Source: Persicaria tinctoria (lineage: Eukaryota; Streptophyta; Magnoliopsida; Caryophyllales; Polygonaceae). From it: a stretch of DNA of 64,000 nucleotides. This document shows, piece by piece, positions 20,001 to 31,724 of this stretch (position 1 is the first letter of the stretch; every line of letters begins with the position of its first letter). The translations under genes and the position numbers were made by a program. The notes under the pieces are model-generated. The model saw only the letters and a list, made by a program, of their open reading frames with translations, did no database searches and had not been told where the DNA came from. The stretch spans positions 26,941,688 through 27,005,687 of the forward strand of contig JBANSL010000013.1 of the NCBI GenBank assembly GCA_037127255.1, given 5' to 3'.

Positions 20001-20705
20001 GAAGATCATCCCATCACAAAGCTATACCACAATCAGAAATCAAAAACAAAGAAAAAAGAGAAAATCAATACAAAACCACAGTAACGGAACTAAGGGAACA
20101 ACTAGCAAGTTAAATGACGGTATATACAGCTGAATCATCTTACTCCAGATTTTCAACTTTTGAAATCCATAATATCCCACCATATTCACATATTCAACAT
20201 ATTCATGTTCCACTTAGGCCATAGACACCAAGTAGCTTGTTTGCTAAAGAGTTGATCCAAACACCGAAAAGGAAAGAGAAGTAAATTTAGAGCAGAAAAG
20301 AGAAGTAAATTTAGAGCTGGCCATAGACACCATTTAACTGCATGCAGGCTTTGATGAGAGCTAACATGCCAAAACCATATATAATAAACAAGTAAATTTA
20401 GAGCTGGAAAATAAAAGGCCAGTGAATAGACAACAAGAAGTTGATCTTGATCTCCCCAATTGGTCGAATAACAAACAAGTAAAACAAAACTTGCTCATAG
20501 TGACAAGTCTGAATTCATAAATAAAAATCATAACTGCTCTATGGAGTAGTATTCATTATTCAAACATACAACAACAATTTCAAGTCAAAACTGGCAATCT
20601 TTTTAGTTTTTATGCATCCAATTAGCATTCCCAATCCTAACTAATCTTAAAATGTTATGAATAATTTGTCTCTTTTTATGCATCCAAAAGGAGCACCGTA
20701 ATGCA
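17090..20705. repeat. Direct repeat pair flanking the ATG27-like exons
   Basis: Segment 17090-17440 is nearly identical to 20338-20705 (GCATGCAG.CTTTGATGAGAG through CATCCAAAAGGAGCAC). The right copy goes on to reiterate TTTTTATGCATCCAAAAGGA several times to 20815. The copies are in the same orientation, 3.25 kb apart, and bracket exons 17755-20021. A short 25-bp duplication (AGCTAATGGAGGTTACC) lies at 16956-17015. Confidence 0.85.
17755..20021 (-). CDS. ATG27/MRH-type single-pass membrane protein gene, seven exons, both ends missing
   Basis: Seven short exons join in consistent phase. 20021-19968: LCDGMIFNHDPPRCVDCW. 19714-19651: DCGGASRCGMGCSALVASNV. 19222-19166: YQVCTTIGGSSSFDITLV. 18960-18854: KNSPHMGVTIKLTS, SLSVSVLCNQDGIR. 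18743-18705: GPTSLKKSGSCDY. 18019-17926: EIVLWHPTSCATVVSLHGKG, then WGWFSIIFTM. 17816-17755: FYLLAGVIYRVFFLRISGLD. Nearly all splice sites are GT-AG. The cysteine-rich lumenal part, then the membrane-type WGWF...FYLLAG segment, then a basic cytosolic flank, resemble plant proteins of the ATG27/mannose-6-phosphate-receptor-homology type, which cycle among Golgi, endosome and vacuole. This identification is by recall. The donor of the sixth exon is not GT but ATATCC. The N-terminal signal/MRH start and the expected C-terminal exon (IIPNxxFW-like) were not found, so the gene may be truncated by the flanking rearrangements. Confidence 0.7.
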
Positions 20706-21111
20706 TCCAAAAAGAGCACTCTTTTTATGCATCCTATTAGCATTCCCAATCCCAATTGGCAATCTTTTTATGCATCCAAAAGGAGCAAGTACTGATATGA
20801 ATAATTTGTCTCTTAATTGACCACGAAATGCTTCATACTCCATATACCGACAGAAAAACCATACAAGTAAACTAAAGATCCTAAACTAGTTAAAAGGAGG
20901 AGTTATCATGAATATCAGTCGTCTCTCCATTGGCATCACAGATGCTTATGCTCATGAGCGTCCAGAAACTTATTTACAGAAAAACTCAGCCATAAATCGC
21001 AAAATGACCTAGAAAAGCCCAATATGTAAAAGTCTCGTCAATTTTCATTAGCTGGTATGAATTTGGTATGCAATATGTATACATTTTTTGCTCAAATTTA
21101 CAAACAATTAC

Positions 21112-21156
21112 CAGATAAAGTTCACATGCCTCTTCAGTATTCCAGAGAGAAGAATC
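21112..21156 (-). other. Candidate small exon
   Basis: Acceptor CTAG and donor CTG|GTAATT bound 45 bases reading DSSLWNTEEACELYL in phase 0, compatible in phase with the next ATG27-like exon at 20021. It does not match what I expect just upstream of LCDGM in that family, so it is tentative. Confidence 0.3.
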
Positions 21157-21237
21157 CTAGATTTTCAAATCGGGATTAGCCATAGATTCTAATAAGTGAA
21201 GCAAAGAAATAACAGAAAAGAGAAGAGGAAAGCATAC

Positions 21238-21617
21238 CTGTTGCAGAGAGAGCGTAGAGTGGTGTCTTCCAGAGAGAGGGAACAGAGAAGGCGATCCGGC
21301 GAGAATGGGCTCGCAAGGAGGCTTGTAGGCGGGGTCCGTTCTCCCAATCTGGCTCCATCACCGGCGGTAGTATTATCGGAGGAGAGAGGACGGAAGTGAG
21401 AGTGAAACTTGGAAGAGGGAGGCCGGGAGGGAGAGGAGGAAACGTAGGGGTTGGGCTCGGCCAGCATGACGGCGGGATGAACATGAGATTGGTATGGGGG
21501 AATAACGTCATTTGGATCGAGCTTAGGGTAAGGGGAGTAGTCGAGGGAGTGGTGATCGGCGCCGGAGTGAAATGAGTTGGACTGCTCTCTCACTTGTGGG
21601 GAGTAGGTGGAAGCCAT
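21238..21617 (-). CDS. First exon with GEM-like/FIP1 N-terminus
   Basis: The ATG at 21617 opens a frame whose residues 25-60 (HSLDYSPYPKLDPNDVIPP, then EPNPYVSSSPS) resemble the N-terminal tail of plant GEM-like proteins (GRAM-domain, ABA-responsive). A good donor AACAG|GTATGC follows at 21238. Downstream of about residue 65 the frame no longer follows the family, and the GRAM domain was not found toward 17 kb. Near the donor another frame (TDPAYKPPCEPILAGSPSL) looks equally protein-like, hinting at an indel. A TATA-poor, CT-rich leader precedes it. It is either the broken 5' exon of a GEM-like gene or the N-terminus of an unrelated protein. Confidence 0.4.
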
Positions 21618-22224
21618 GGAAATCAGAGGAGGAAGCGAGGGTTTGGGTTTGGGAGACGATAAGGTGCGAGCGAGAGAGATCCGTGTGCTGGGTGAAAGTA
21701 AATCTCAACCGTTAGATTAAAATTAATTAATGGTTCTTAGATTAGTGTGAAAGATGTTTATTTGGTTGACAAGGAGAGCACACGGATCACCCTCTTTTAC
21801 CGTTAGATATGGAGAAATGGTTGGTTCAGATTGATTCTACTTTATACTAGTATCATTTTTATATTTAAAATAGTATATATATACACACAAATTATAAATT
21901 TATTGTTGTAATTCATTTATATAAAAAAAGATTAATTCTATTTATCATAACTTAATAGAGTAATAAAGATTAATTCGATTTATATTATAAATTTATTATT
22001 ATAGCTTATGGAGTAATAAATATTAATAAATAGAAACCTAACATTTAGCATACTTTTATATGTGTAGGAATTTGTATAAATTAGTTCAACCGAAAACTAT
22101 GAGTTTATGCAGTATAGATCTAATTATTAGTATGGGTTTAGTTAACTGTGAACTTATATTAGTATAGCTTTTATATATGTAGGGACTTATATAAATTTAT
22201 TCAACTAAAACTTATGAACTTTAT
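21618..22224. other. AT-rich spacer, no gene seen
   Basis: Presumed promoter side of the exon at 21617, then AT-rich sequence with repeated TTATAAATTTATT motifs. Nothing recognised. Confidence 0.35.
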
Positions 22225-22852
22225 GTCTTGTTCTCAATTTTAAATCTCAATTTTCGATCTCGATCTCAATCTCAAATCACGATCTCAATCTCAAATCTCG
22301 ATCTCAACCATTAACTAGGTCTCAAATTTCAAATCTTACTCTCAATTATAAAATATAAAATCTAAATATCAAAAGTCGATCTTGATCTTAATCTTGATTT
22401 CAAATTTCAATGACAAATCTCAAATTGCGATCTAAATATCAAGTCTCAATCGCAAATATCAACTCTCACTCTCAATTCACAAATAGAAAATCTCAATACC
22501 AAAAGCCAATATTGATCTTAATCTTGATTTCAAATCTCGATGAAAAATCTCAAATCGCAATCTCAATCTTAAATCTCGATCTCAAACTAAATCTCAATAT
22601 CAAATATCAAAACTCACTCTCAAATCTCAAATATAAAATCTCAATATCAAATTGTTGACCTTGATCTTAGTCTTGATTTAAAATCTCAATTACAAATCTC
22701 AAAACCATGTTTGATCAAATTAAACTTCCTCGATCAATCAAAGTATTATGTTGATGAATCGAGAGAATATATTTAATAAACTTTGCATTTTAGTTTAAAT
22801 ATTTGAAAAAAAAATATTTAATCAAATTAAACAACCTCTATCAATCAAAATA

Positions 22853-22928
22853 CCCTAAACCCCATACCCTAAGCCCTAAATCCCAAACCCTAAACCCTAA
22901 CCACCCTAAACCCTAAACCCTACCCTCT
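22853..22928. repeat. Interstitial telomere-like repeats
   Basis: Degenerate CCCTAAA units (plant telomeric type TTTAGGG on the other strand), ending in CTCTAGGGCTAGG. The same block recurs at 25724-25806, with a remnant at 24060-24082. Confidence 0.85.
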
Positions 22929-24204
22929 AGGGCTAGGCTTTCCTTTATAATTTAATTTTTTTTTCTTTTCAACTAAAACCTAAGTTATAATTCAACTTTT
23001 TTTTTATAGTTCTTTATTTTTTTAACTTAGTATCATTAATGAACCTAATTTATAATTCACATTTTTTTATATATAATTCTGTTTATTTCACTTATATTAT
23101 AATAGTCGATGACATATTCACGAATTTTTAACAAAGTTTAAGTCACTTGACCTTTATTTAAATGGGGTCGAATTATCGTAAAATACCAAGTTCGCCTAAA
23201 AATAATAATTTAAACTCATGTCAATGGGTTTCGAGTTACTATAAAATCATAGAGTGGAAAAAATATCCTCAGAATCCTTTTTCCATAAAATTACCCATTT
23301 TATAATTTCAACAACATTAATACTAATGGGAATAGAACCAAGCCTTAGTAAATTAATGGTCAGCTCGATTGAGATCGATTATATATAAAATTATAATAAT
23401 ATATCTTATTCTCAATCTCAAATCTCGATTTTCGATCTCAATCTCAAATCTCGATTTTCGATCTCAATCTCAAATCTCGATTTTCGATCTCAATCTCAAA
23501 TCTCGATCTCAATCATTAACTCAATCTCAAATATCAAACATCACTCTCAATTCTCAAATATAAAATCTCAATATCGAAAGTCGATTTTGATCTTAATTAA
23601 TATTGATTTCAAATCTCAATGACAAATCTCAAATCTCGATCTCAATTTCAAATCTCGATCTCAAACTTAATCTCAGTCTCAAATACTAACTTTCACTCTC
23701 AATTCTCAAATATAAAATCTCAATATCAAAAGTCGATCTTGATCTTAATCTTGATTTCAAATCTCAATGTCAAATCTGAAATCGCGATCTCAATCTCAAA
23801 CTCAATCTCAATCTCAAATATCAAACCTCACTCTCAATTCTCAAATATAAAATCTCAATATCAAATGTTGATCTTGATCTTAATCTTGATTTCAAATCTC
23901 AATGACAAATCTCAAAACTATGCTGATCAAATTAAACTACGTCGATCAATCAAAGTACTCTCTTGATGAATCGAGAAAATATATTTAATAAACTTCGCAC
24001 TGTAGTTAAAATATTTAAAAAAAATGTTTGATCGAAATAAACTACCTCGATCGATCAAAATACCCTAAACCCAAACCCCAAATCATATCTACATCATTTA
24101 AAACGACTCTTTTTGTTTTCCATTTTGTGCAATTAACCTTCTTCAATCACCCACCCGACATGCTGACAAATAAATTATTTCAAAATACATATATAATATT
24201 AAAA

Positions 24205-24870
24205 TTATTAATTTGAGTTTATAAGTACCAATTGTACAATTTTGATTCCTTCTTGTTTTTTTTCTTCTTGTTATTAATTTGACCATTAAAGTTTTTGAGT
24301 TTAACTTTTACACGAGTAAGATTTATGATATTAGATGTTATAAATTCATATATATTTTATGAATTTGAATTATCTTTGCTTTTAAAGTTTACGAATTTTG
24401 GTAAGAAATGTATTAAGTGTAGGGTGCTGATTTGGAATAAAAAGAAAAGTATGGACAATTATTAAAGACTTAGGGTGCTGATTTTAAAAAAAATAATAAA
24501 GTATGGGTGGCTACAAGCAATCAGGAAAAGCTTTTTCTAAAATAAAAAAAAATTCAGCCAAAACCAATTTCTCTATGGGTGGGAAGAGATCTTGATCCTC
24601 CGTTTACATTGATCTAACGGCCCACACTCGGAATCCATGTGAACTACTTTCCACCAATACCAATTTTTGTAGTTTTTTTTAAATAAAAAAGACCTTTTTC
24701 AATTTCCAGAGCAATGCTTCAGAAAAAGAAAAAAAACAAGATTTGTTGGCGGATAGCCGGGCGGCGTGCTGCTCCCTTAATACTTTTCATTAACGTGATT
24801 AATAATCACATGGAACTTAATTATTTTGAATATACATATGTAACTTCAAAATATAATTTTAGTAGTTTTT
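24205..24870. repeat. Duplicated 650-bp segment, copy 1
   Basis: Matches 30700-31360 closely throughout, including GTAGGGTGCTGATTTGGAAT, GTTTACATTGATCTAACGG and GTTGGCGGATAGCCGG. No coding capacity is recognised. The CGTTTACATTGATCTAACGG part alone recurs at 25130-25155. Confidence 0.8.
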
Positions 24871-24914
24871 TAAAAGTATTGTTAATTATATAATGACTTA
24901 ACCACATTCACTTT

Positions 24915-25085
24915 TTTTTTTACTGAATATTGAAGAATGTAGAAAAAAATAAAATGAATGAACGAAAGAAAAATAGAGAAAAAAAGGGGATTTATACCGC
25001 TACAGAGATTCGAAATCGGGTTGATGGAGTGCATAGGAGATGTTGTGACCATTGAGGTATGTGCATCCCGTGGTTACTCATCCAA
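24915..25085 (-). mobile_element. Possible tRNA-derived SINE
   Basis: On the minus strand GGGATGCACATACCTCAATG leads into an A-box-like TACCTCAATGG, then a B-box-like GATTTCGAATC about 40 bases later, and the unit ends in a run of A (about 24920). This is the layout of a tRNA-derived SINE. No target duplication was recognised, so it stays tentative. Confidence 0.35.
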
Positions 25086-25723
25086 CTAAATTTGATGTGT
25101 AGAGTATCCTTGAATGTGAAGAGATCTTAATCGTCCGTTTACATTGATCTAACGGTCCACACTCGAAATCCATGTGATACTCTCCACCAATACCAATTTA
25201 TGTAGTTTTTTTATTTTTTTTTATTATTTTTTTTAAAAAATGAGTAATTTTTCAATTTCAATCTCAAATTTCGATTCCAAACTTAATCTCAATCTCAAAT
25301 ATCAACTCTCACTCTCAATTTACAAATATAAAATCTCAATATCAAAAGTCGATATTGATCTTAATATTAATTTCAAATCTCAATGAAAAATCTCAAATCG
25401 CGATCTCACTCTCAAATATCGATTTCAAACCAAATCTCAATCTCAAATATCGATTTCAAACCAAATCTCAATCTCAAATATCAAACCTCACTCTCAATTC
25501 TCAAATATAAAATCTCAATATCAAATTTTCGATCTTGATCTTAATCTTGATTTTAAATCTCAATGACAAATCTCAAAACTATGTTGATCAAATTAAATTT
25601 CCTCGATCAATCAAAGTACTCTCTTGATGAATAGAGAAATATATACTTAATAAACTTTGCATTTTAGTTTAAATATTTGAAAAAAATATTTGATCAAATT
25701 AAACTACCGCTATCGATCAAAAT

Positions 25724-25806
25724 ACCCTAAACCCTAAACCCTAAACCCTAATCCCCATACCCCAAACCCTAAACCTCAAATCCTAAACCCTAAACCCTAC
25801 ACTCTA
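25724..25806. repeat. Interstitial telomere-like repeats, second block
   Basis: CCCTAAA-type units followed by the same CTCTAGGGCTAG boundary as at 22928. Confidence 0.85.
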
Positions 25807-25923
25807 GGGCTAGACTTCCCTCTATAATTTATTTATTTTTTTCTTTTCGGCTAAGACCTAAGTTATAATTCAACTTTATTTTTTTTTATAATTCTTTATT
25901 TTTCACGTTTTTTATAATCTATA

Positions 25924-26398
25924 TCTATATAATACTTTAAATTAGAAGACTTTGTTGGTGTGTCATCTTTTCCTTGATTTTAGTTAATTCAACCAATCCC
26001 CTATTTTCTACTCTTTTTATTTTCATTTTTTTCTTCTTCCCTACATTTAATTATTATTTCCTTTAAGGCTTTAATTCTTATTTTTATTCTTCCCTTTATT
26101 TTTTAAATCAATCACATTCTTTCCTTAACTCCACATATTTGTTAACTATTATCACATTTAAACAAAGTTACAATGATATTACTATTTTTACTAAATGATT
26201 TAAATATCATATTTGTGTATTATACTTTTACATTAGATTTTTTTTAAAAATAATTTTTTGAGATATTTATAAGATACATTTATGGTAAAAATTTTACTGA
26301 ATTTTATCTTAACTTTTATTAATATTTTATAATATTATTTTTTATATTATCAAGATTTTAGTTTTAAAAATCGCGTTATGGCGTGGAAATTGTACTAG
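25924..26398 (+). mobile_element. Non-autonomous Helitron
   Basis: A 475-bp insertion begins TCTATATAATAC and ends CTAG, with a short GC hairpin (CGC...GCG, 26372-26383) about a dozen bases before the end, as in Helitrons. It sits between A and T. The neighbouring repeat copy at 23050-23095 lacks the insert: its TATATAATTCTG is split here into ...TCTATA and TTCTATT. The paralogous empty site makes the boundaries unusually secure. No helicase is encoded. Confidence 0.75.
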
Positions 26399-26963
26399 TT
26401 CTATTTATTTCGCTTATATCAAATTTAAACTCTGTTAATGGGTATCGAGTTACTATAAAATCACATAGTCAAACAAATATCCCGAGAATCCTTTTTCCAT
26501 ATAATTACCCATTTTATAAATTCTACAAAATTAATACTAACGGAAATAGAACCAAGCCCTAATATATTAATGATCAGTTTTTTTTAATAACTAAACTTAC
26601 TAAAAAACTTTTTCCACGAATATATATTACATATTTATTTTTAATAAGAAAACATTTAACAAACAAATATGTATTTACATTATCACAAAAATAGAATAGC
26701 GGTTGTTATGAAACAAATGGTGTCTATGTTTTTGTTTTTTTTTTTAAAATTGCTTTCGATCAGAAATAGACAATGCAGATTTTCCATTTGCATATGTCGG
26801 CCTGGAATGTCATGTGAAAAGAAAAAAACATCGAATTTAAGGGTGCCAACAAGATGGCAATCTCTCCTAATTAATGGTTGCTCAATCGAAATATGAAAAA
26901 ACCCCATGTATATAATCCTAAGCAATCCAAGGGTGCCAGCAAGATGGCAATCTATCCGTTGCA

Positions 26964-29078
26964 CTAGAAAGAGAAGCAAATGAGTACAACGGCTGTACGA
27001 CAAGCGCATATGAAGGCAAGCTCCATCAATGTCCCTATGGAATTTAGATGCCCTGCACAACCAACCGATATCTACAAAATTAGCCATGTAGCAACTGTTT
27101 CATTGGCATAAAATAAATACTTTTGACATTCAAAAGTTTTAAAATCAAATATAAATATAAACAAGAAACTAAGCAAATTGGTGAGCACGTGTCAGAGCAA
27201 TGAATGTGTTTCTCGTACCAATACCATTTTAAGAAGTAAAATCAAACATGCTTACAAACAGCTTCTGTCAATCCACATTCATAAAACTTACTAATCAAGT
27301 TCATCAAAACTAACATAAAAATAATACATATACTAATTAGCACCAACGAAAATCAACGAGAAGGAGATTGAGTTTCTTTATTCAATTTGTAAATCGTACA
27401 ATCTGCGGATCTTATCATGAATACAGGACAACATGAAGATCAAGTGCAGGGAAACAAACTACAACTCTTTTACAATAATTCTGAATGCTGAATTGAATAA
27501 AGAAATTTAGTTTAATCTGCGGATCTTATCATGAATACAGATCAACATGAAGACCTTGATTTTTCTTTTTTCTTAAACAAACCACAACTCTTTTATTAAT
27601 TTTGTTTACAGATGAGTAGGGAAATGAACATAGATATACAGGGTTTTTCATTCGCTTTATTATTTTATTTCTTTTCTATATATGAATGCTTATTTAGGTT
27701 CAACACTTGACAAATTGATGGAAATGAAGACAGTTGCCTATCTTGATTTTGCCATCTGTTTGGGTTTTTTTAGCACAAACTCTAATATTACAAGTCAATT
27801 TTACCTCCACACCTTACACATTTATGATAAACTCAATAGTTTGTGACATCACTTACATTGTTCAAACAAAGTATTGCAGAAACTTCACTGATGATTATAT
27901 TAAGTACTGCTACATGATGGCTCATTTGCTTGTATGATTAAAATTAGAAAATGTAAAATATAGAAATACTTCAAGAATCGAACAAGCTGGGTTGCAGAAA
28001 CTTCACTGATGCTTTTGTGGTTATTTGTCATTTAATCCTGCAACCAACGTTTTGGGTATGTTTGAGCTATGTAGGGCTTCTTGATTTTCATACTGAAGCA
28101 AGTGCTCCAAAATTTACAACTCTTTTATGCTAATTTATAGCTTGGATTTTTCTGTAATTACTGTAGGCATCATTATCGGGGAAATCAAGAACATATATTT
28201 TCTGCTTACATAAGAGTAAATAACAATGCAGGAAAGTAGAAGGTTTAACAACAAGAGGAGAACACAAGCCTTGGCACTGTTAGAATGACAAGCTAGTTTC
28301 ACATATTTAGTCAAAATCATATGCTCGGCGATGTATGCATCTCCTAAAATAGATCAAAATTAGGGAAAACCCTAAAACCTAATTCATTACCAGATCGATC
28401 ATCAAGCAAATGAGCAAAAATTGAAAAATTGGATAATAAAACGCAATAGACCAACTCCTCGAATTGCAACTTCTAAAGAAAATAGAGCAAAAACGTGAGA
28501 AAATTAATACAAAACCAAAATTACAGACTGATACTCAACACAACTGGGCATGAGGTGCATCTCATTCCATCTTTAATGCCTCCTCTTTCACAAATTCAAA
28601 TACTTTCATCAGAAAACAACACAAGCAGATTATTACACGGTAACAGATTCCCATTCAAATAACTTGAATCATTGTAAACTAATTTCATTTTGGTACCTGC
28701 CTAATCTAATTTCAGACTTCATTTAGTACTAAAAACAGATAGCAAGGAGATAAATTTTGCTAATTCCTGAGTAAAATTGCCATACTATGAAACTAAATAG
28801 CAAGGAGATAAATTTTGGTACCTGTCATGGCGCTGGAGGAGGCTGAACCCGCCGTGGCTGAAGAGGGTGCTCTGGAGGTGGTCGGACTGGGGTTTGCTCG
28901 GAGGAGAGCATCGAGAGGTGGTCGGACTCGAGGAAGAGGGAGATCTGGGTTTGAGAGGAAGAAAGAGATGAAGAGAAGGTCGGAGAGAGCTCGAGATTCC
29001 GGATTTAGAGCGCAACGGAGTACCTTCATCGGCGGCGCCTCCGGGTCTGAGCGGACGAGCGTCGACCGGGACCTCCAT
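26964..29078 (-). CDS. Unrecognised spliced gene for a small membrane protein
   Basis: Three exon candidates. Exon 1 runs from the ATG at 29078 (MEVPVDARPLRPGGAADE, GC-rich, with a leader typical of plant genes) to the donor ACAG|GTACC at 28822, ending in phase 2; an alternative donor GAAG|GTACTC lies near 29025. Exon 28276-28210, with a good acceptor (TAACAG) and donor (TAT|GTAAGC), joins in phase and encodes a strongly hydrophobic helix, AKACVLLLLLNLLLSCIVIY. A last exon, 27052-26964, begins after TGTGCAG and reads HLNSIGTLMELAFICACRTA followed by VVLICFSF and a TAG, another membrane segment. Phases require at least one further exon between the last two, which I did not find. I do not recognise the family. 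The C-terminal hydrophobic tail suggests membrane anchoring. Confidence 0.45.
27399..27553. repeat. Short repeats in the intron of the unknown membrane gene
   Basis: ATCTGCGGATCTTATCATGA with following bases occurs at about 27401 and 27513; TTTCTTTATTCAATT (27373) is inverted at 27492. GCAGAAACTTCACTGATG recurs at 27876 and 27995. Confidence 0.6.
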
Positions 29079-29179
29079 CTTCGTTCACCAGGGCAGATGC
29101 GAGAGGGAGAGAGAAGCAGGGGCGACAGGCGAGAGAGGGCGATGAGCTGTAGAGGGAGGCGAGGGTTAACTGGTTAAGG

Positions 29180-29850
29180 GAGGGATAGGTTTAGGTTTAA
29201 TCGTTTGGAGGGATTTACAAATTTTTGGTCAAATTTTGGGCGCAAAAAAAATCCGCCAAATAAAGTTATCATATTCATCTGGGTGATTAAATAATTCGCC
29301 AATTATACACTATAAAAAACATCTTAAATATTTTCAAAAAATGCTTCCCGGATTATTACTTCCTCAAATTTTCTTTAAATGTTTTATATATAATGTAATT
29401 GAAAAAACTTTCAAATATAATAAATGCAACTATATATAATTTTCAAATGAAATTTATTTAGATAAATTTAATAAATTAATTGAATCGGTATAAATATCCT
29501 AAAAAGGTAATTTTTTATAAATGTCGCATTAGAGGATTATAATATTATATGTAGTAATGTGTATAAAAAAACACATTAGAAATTCATATATAACATTGGA
29601 GGATTATATGTAGTAATGTTATAGAGTACTTACCTTATGGTAATAAACTAAGACCAAAAAATGAAAATCTCACTCTCAACTCTCACTTTTATTTAATATA
29701 TTTAAATATAAAATTTTATATATTTTGAAAAATAATTTATTTATTTATACATTTATTTATATGATCTTTTTTTAATTTCTATACCACTTACATATATTTA
29801 AAAATATTTTTTTTATTTTGTTAAATCCATTATCTGTAAAATTATAATAA
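29180..29850. other. AT-rich spacer, no gene seen
   Basis: Upstream of the gene at 29078. AT-rich; the right end (29730-29850) shares sequence with 31600-31700. Confidence 0.35.
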
Positions 29851-31724
29851 TATATCTTATTCTCAATCTCAAATCTCGATTTTCGATTTTCGATTTTCGA
29901 TCTCAATCTCAATCTCAAATCGCGATCTCAATCACGAATCTCGATCTCAACCATTAACTCAGTCTCAAATATCAAATCTTACTCTCAATTCTCCAATATC
30001 AAAAAGTCAATCTTGATCTTAATCTTGATTTCAAATCTCAATGACAAATCTCAAATCTCAAATCGCGATCTCAATCTCAAATCTCGATCTCAAACTTAAT
30101 AAATCACATTATGTGCTTTTATTTAAATAATCATTTGAAAGTAGATTTTATAAAATAATTATTTACTAGAAAATAACTTCCAAACATTATAAGTAATATT
30201 ATTAGAATCATAATTTCATTCTAACCTTTTAATCATAAGTCATACTTATTTTGCGAAAAATGGTATCACATTGAATATTGAAATACTCTAAGTAAGACTT
30301 TTCAAATAAAATAATGAATTCAAATCAACATTTACATTTAGAGTGAATAGAATGGTTGATAATACAGTATAAGTTATATCTTTATAAGTTAAGATGTGAA
30401 TTTATATAAATATGAGTTCAAATAAGCAAGATATACATTCAACTATAATCACATAAAACAAAATTTATATAGTCATACACTTAGAGTGTATAATTTTTTT
30501 TTTATTAATTTCAGTTTATAAGTATCAATTGTACAATTTGGATTTAGGTAATACTTATAAAATTGGTTTTGATTTCATCTTATAAGTTCATTTGTATAAG
30601 TTTATATAATAAAAAAAAATACATATGTTATCACAAAAATAATTTTACCTTCTTGTCCTTTTTATTAATTTGAGTTTATATAATAAAATACATATATAAT
30701 ATCAAAATTATTAGTTTGAGTTTATAAGTACCAGCTGTACAATTTTGATTCCCTCTTCTTTGTTTTTCATCTTGCTATTAATTTGACCATTAAAGTTTTT
30801 GAGTTTAACTTTTTCATGAGTAAGATTTATGATATTAGATTTTATTCATTCATATATATATTTTATGAATTTGAATTATCTTTGCCTTTTAAGTTTATGA
30901 ATTTTGCTAAGAAATGTATTACTTGCAGGGTGCTGATTTGGAATAAAAAGGAAAGTATGGACAATTATTAAATACGTAGGGTGCTGATTTTAACAAAAAC
31001 AATAAAGTATGGGTGGCTACATAGCAATCAGGAAAAGCCATTTTTTTTTAAAAAAAAATCAGCCAAAACCAATTTATGTATGGGTGGGGAGAGATCTTAA
31101 TCGTCCGTTTACATTGATCTAACGGCCACACTCGGAATCCATGTGAACTACTCTCAACCAATACCAATTTATGTAGTTTATTTTAAAAAAGAGTCCTTTT
31201 TCAATTTCCAAAGCAATGCTGAAGAAAAAAGAAGAAGATTTGTTGGCGGATAGCCGGACGGCCTGCTGCTCCCTTAACATTTTTCATTAACGTCATTAAT
31301 AATCACATGGAACTTAATTATTTTGAATATACAAATCTAACTTCAAAATATAATTATGTTGAGATTTGGATTTTTTACCCTCCAATAATCTTCGGGTTAT
31401 AATTTTTATCATTATTTGAAAATTAATTATATTTGCTTTTTAAGTTTACGAATTTTGCTAAGAAATATATTACGTGTAGGGTGCTCATTTGGAATAAAAA
31501 AAAAGTGTGGACAATTATTAAAGACTTAGGGTGTTAATTTTAACAAAAACAATAAAGTATGAGTGACTACCTAGCAATCAGGCTTCTTTATATATTTATT
31601 TGTATGATCTTTTTTTTAATTTCTATACCACTTATATATTCAAATATAAATTTTTTGATATTGTTAAATTGATTATCTATAAAATTAGAACAATATATCT
31701 TGTTCTCAATTTCAAATTGCAATA

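Larger units (their letters stand above)
22225..31720. repeat. Mosaic of CTCAAT arrays and duplicated segments
   Basis: Low-complexity arrays of CTCAAATCTCGATCTCAAT type occur at about 22225-22700, 23400-23915, 25255-25580 and 29860-30105. Two arrays (23380 and 29845) share the leader AAATTATAATAATATATC. Three arrays are followed by the same block: GATCAAATTAAAC, CTCGATCAATCAAAGTAC, then telomere-like repeats (22706-22930, 23918-24085, 25575-25810). Segment 23090-23355 matches 26400-26575. Segment 24205-24870 matches 30700-31360, with partial copies at 25115-25210 and 31435-31590. The order shows repeated local duplication of a composite unit. Short ORFs inside the arrays are artefacts of the repeat. 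Confidence 0.8.

Noticed and set aside
22410..23966. Ile/Ser/Leu-rich frames such as 22410-22658 and 23619-23966
   Set aside because: They are translations of the CTCAAT/CTCGAT low-complexity array, not genes.
28815..29177. Plus-strand basic frame opposite the GC-rich exon
   Set aside because: Antisense shadow of the minus-strand first exon, which has a plausible leader and donor; the plus frame has only Arg/Glu-rich composition.
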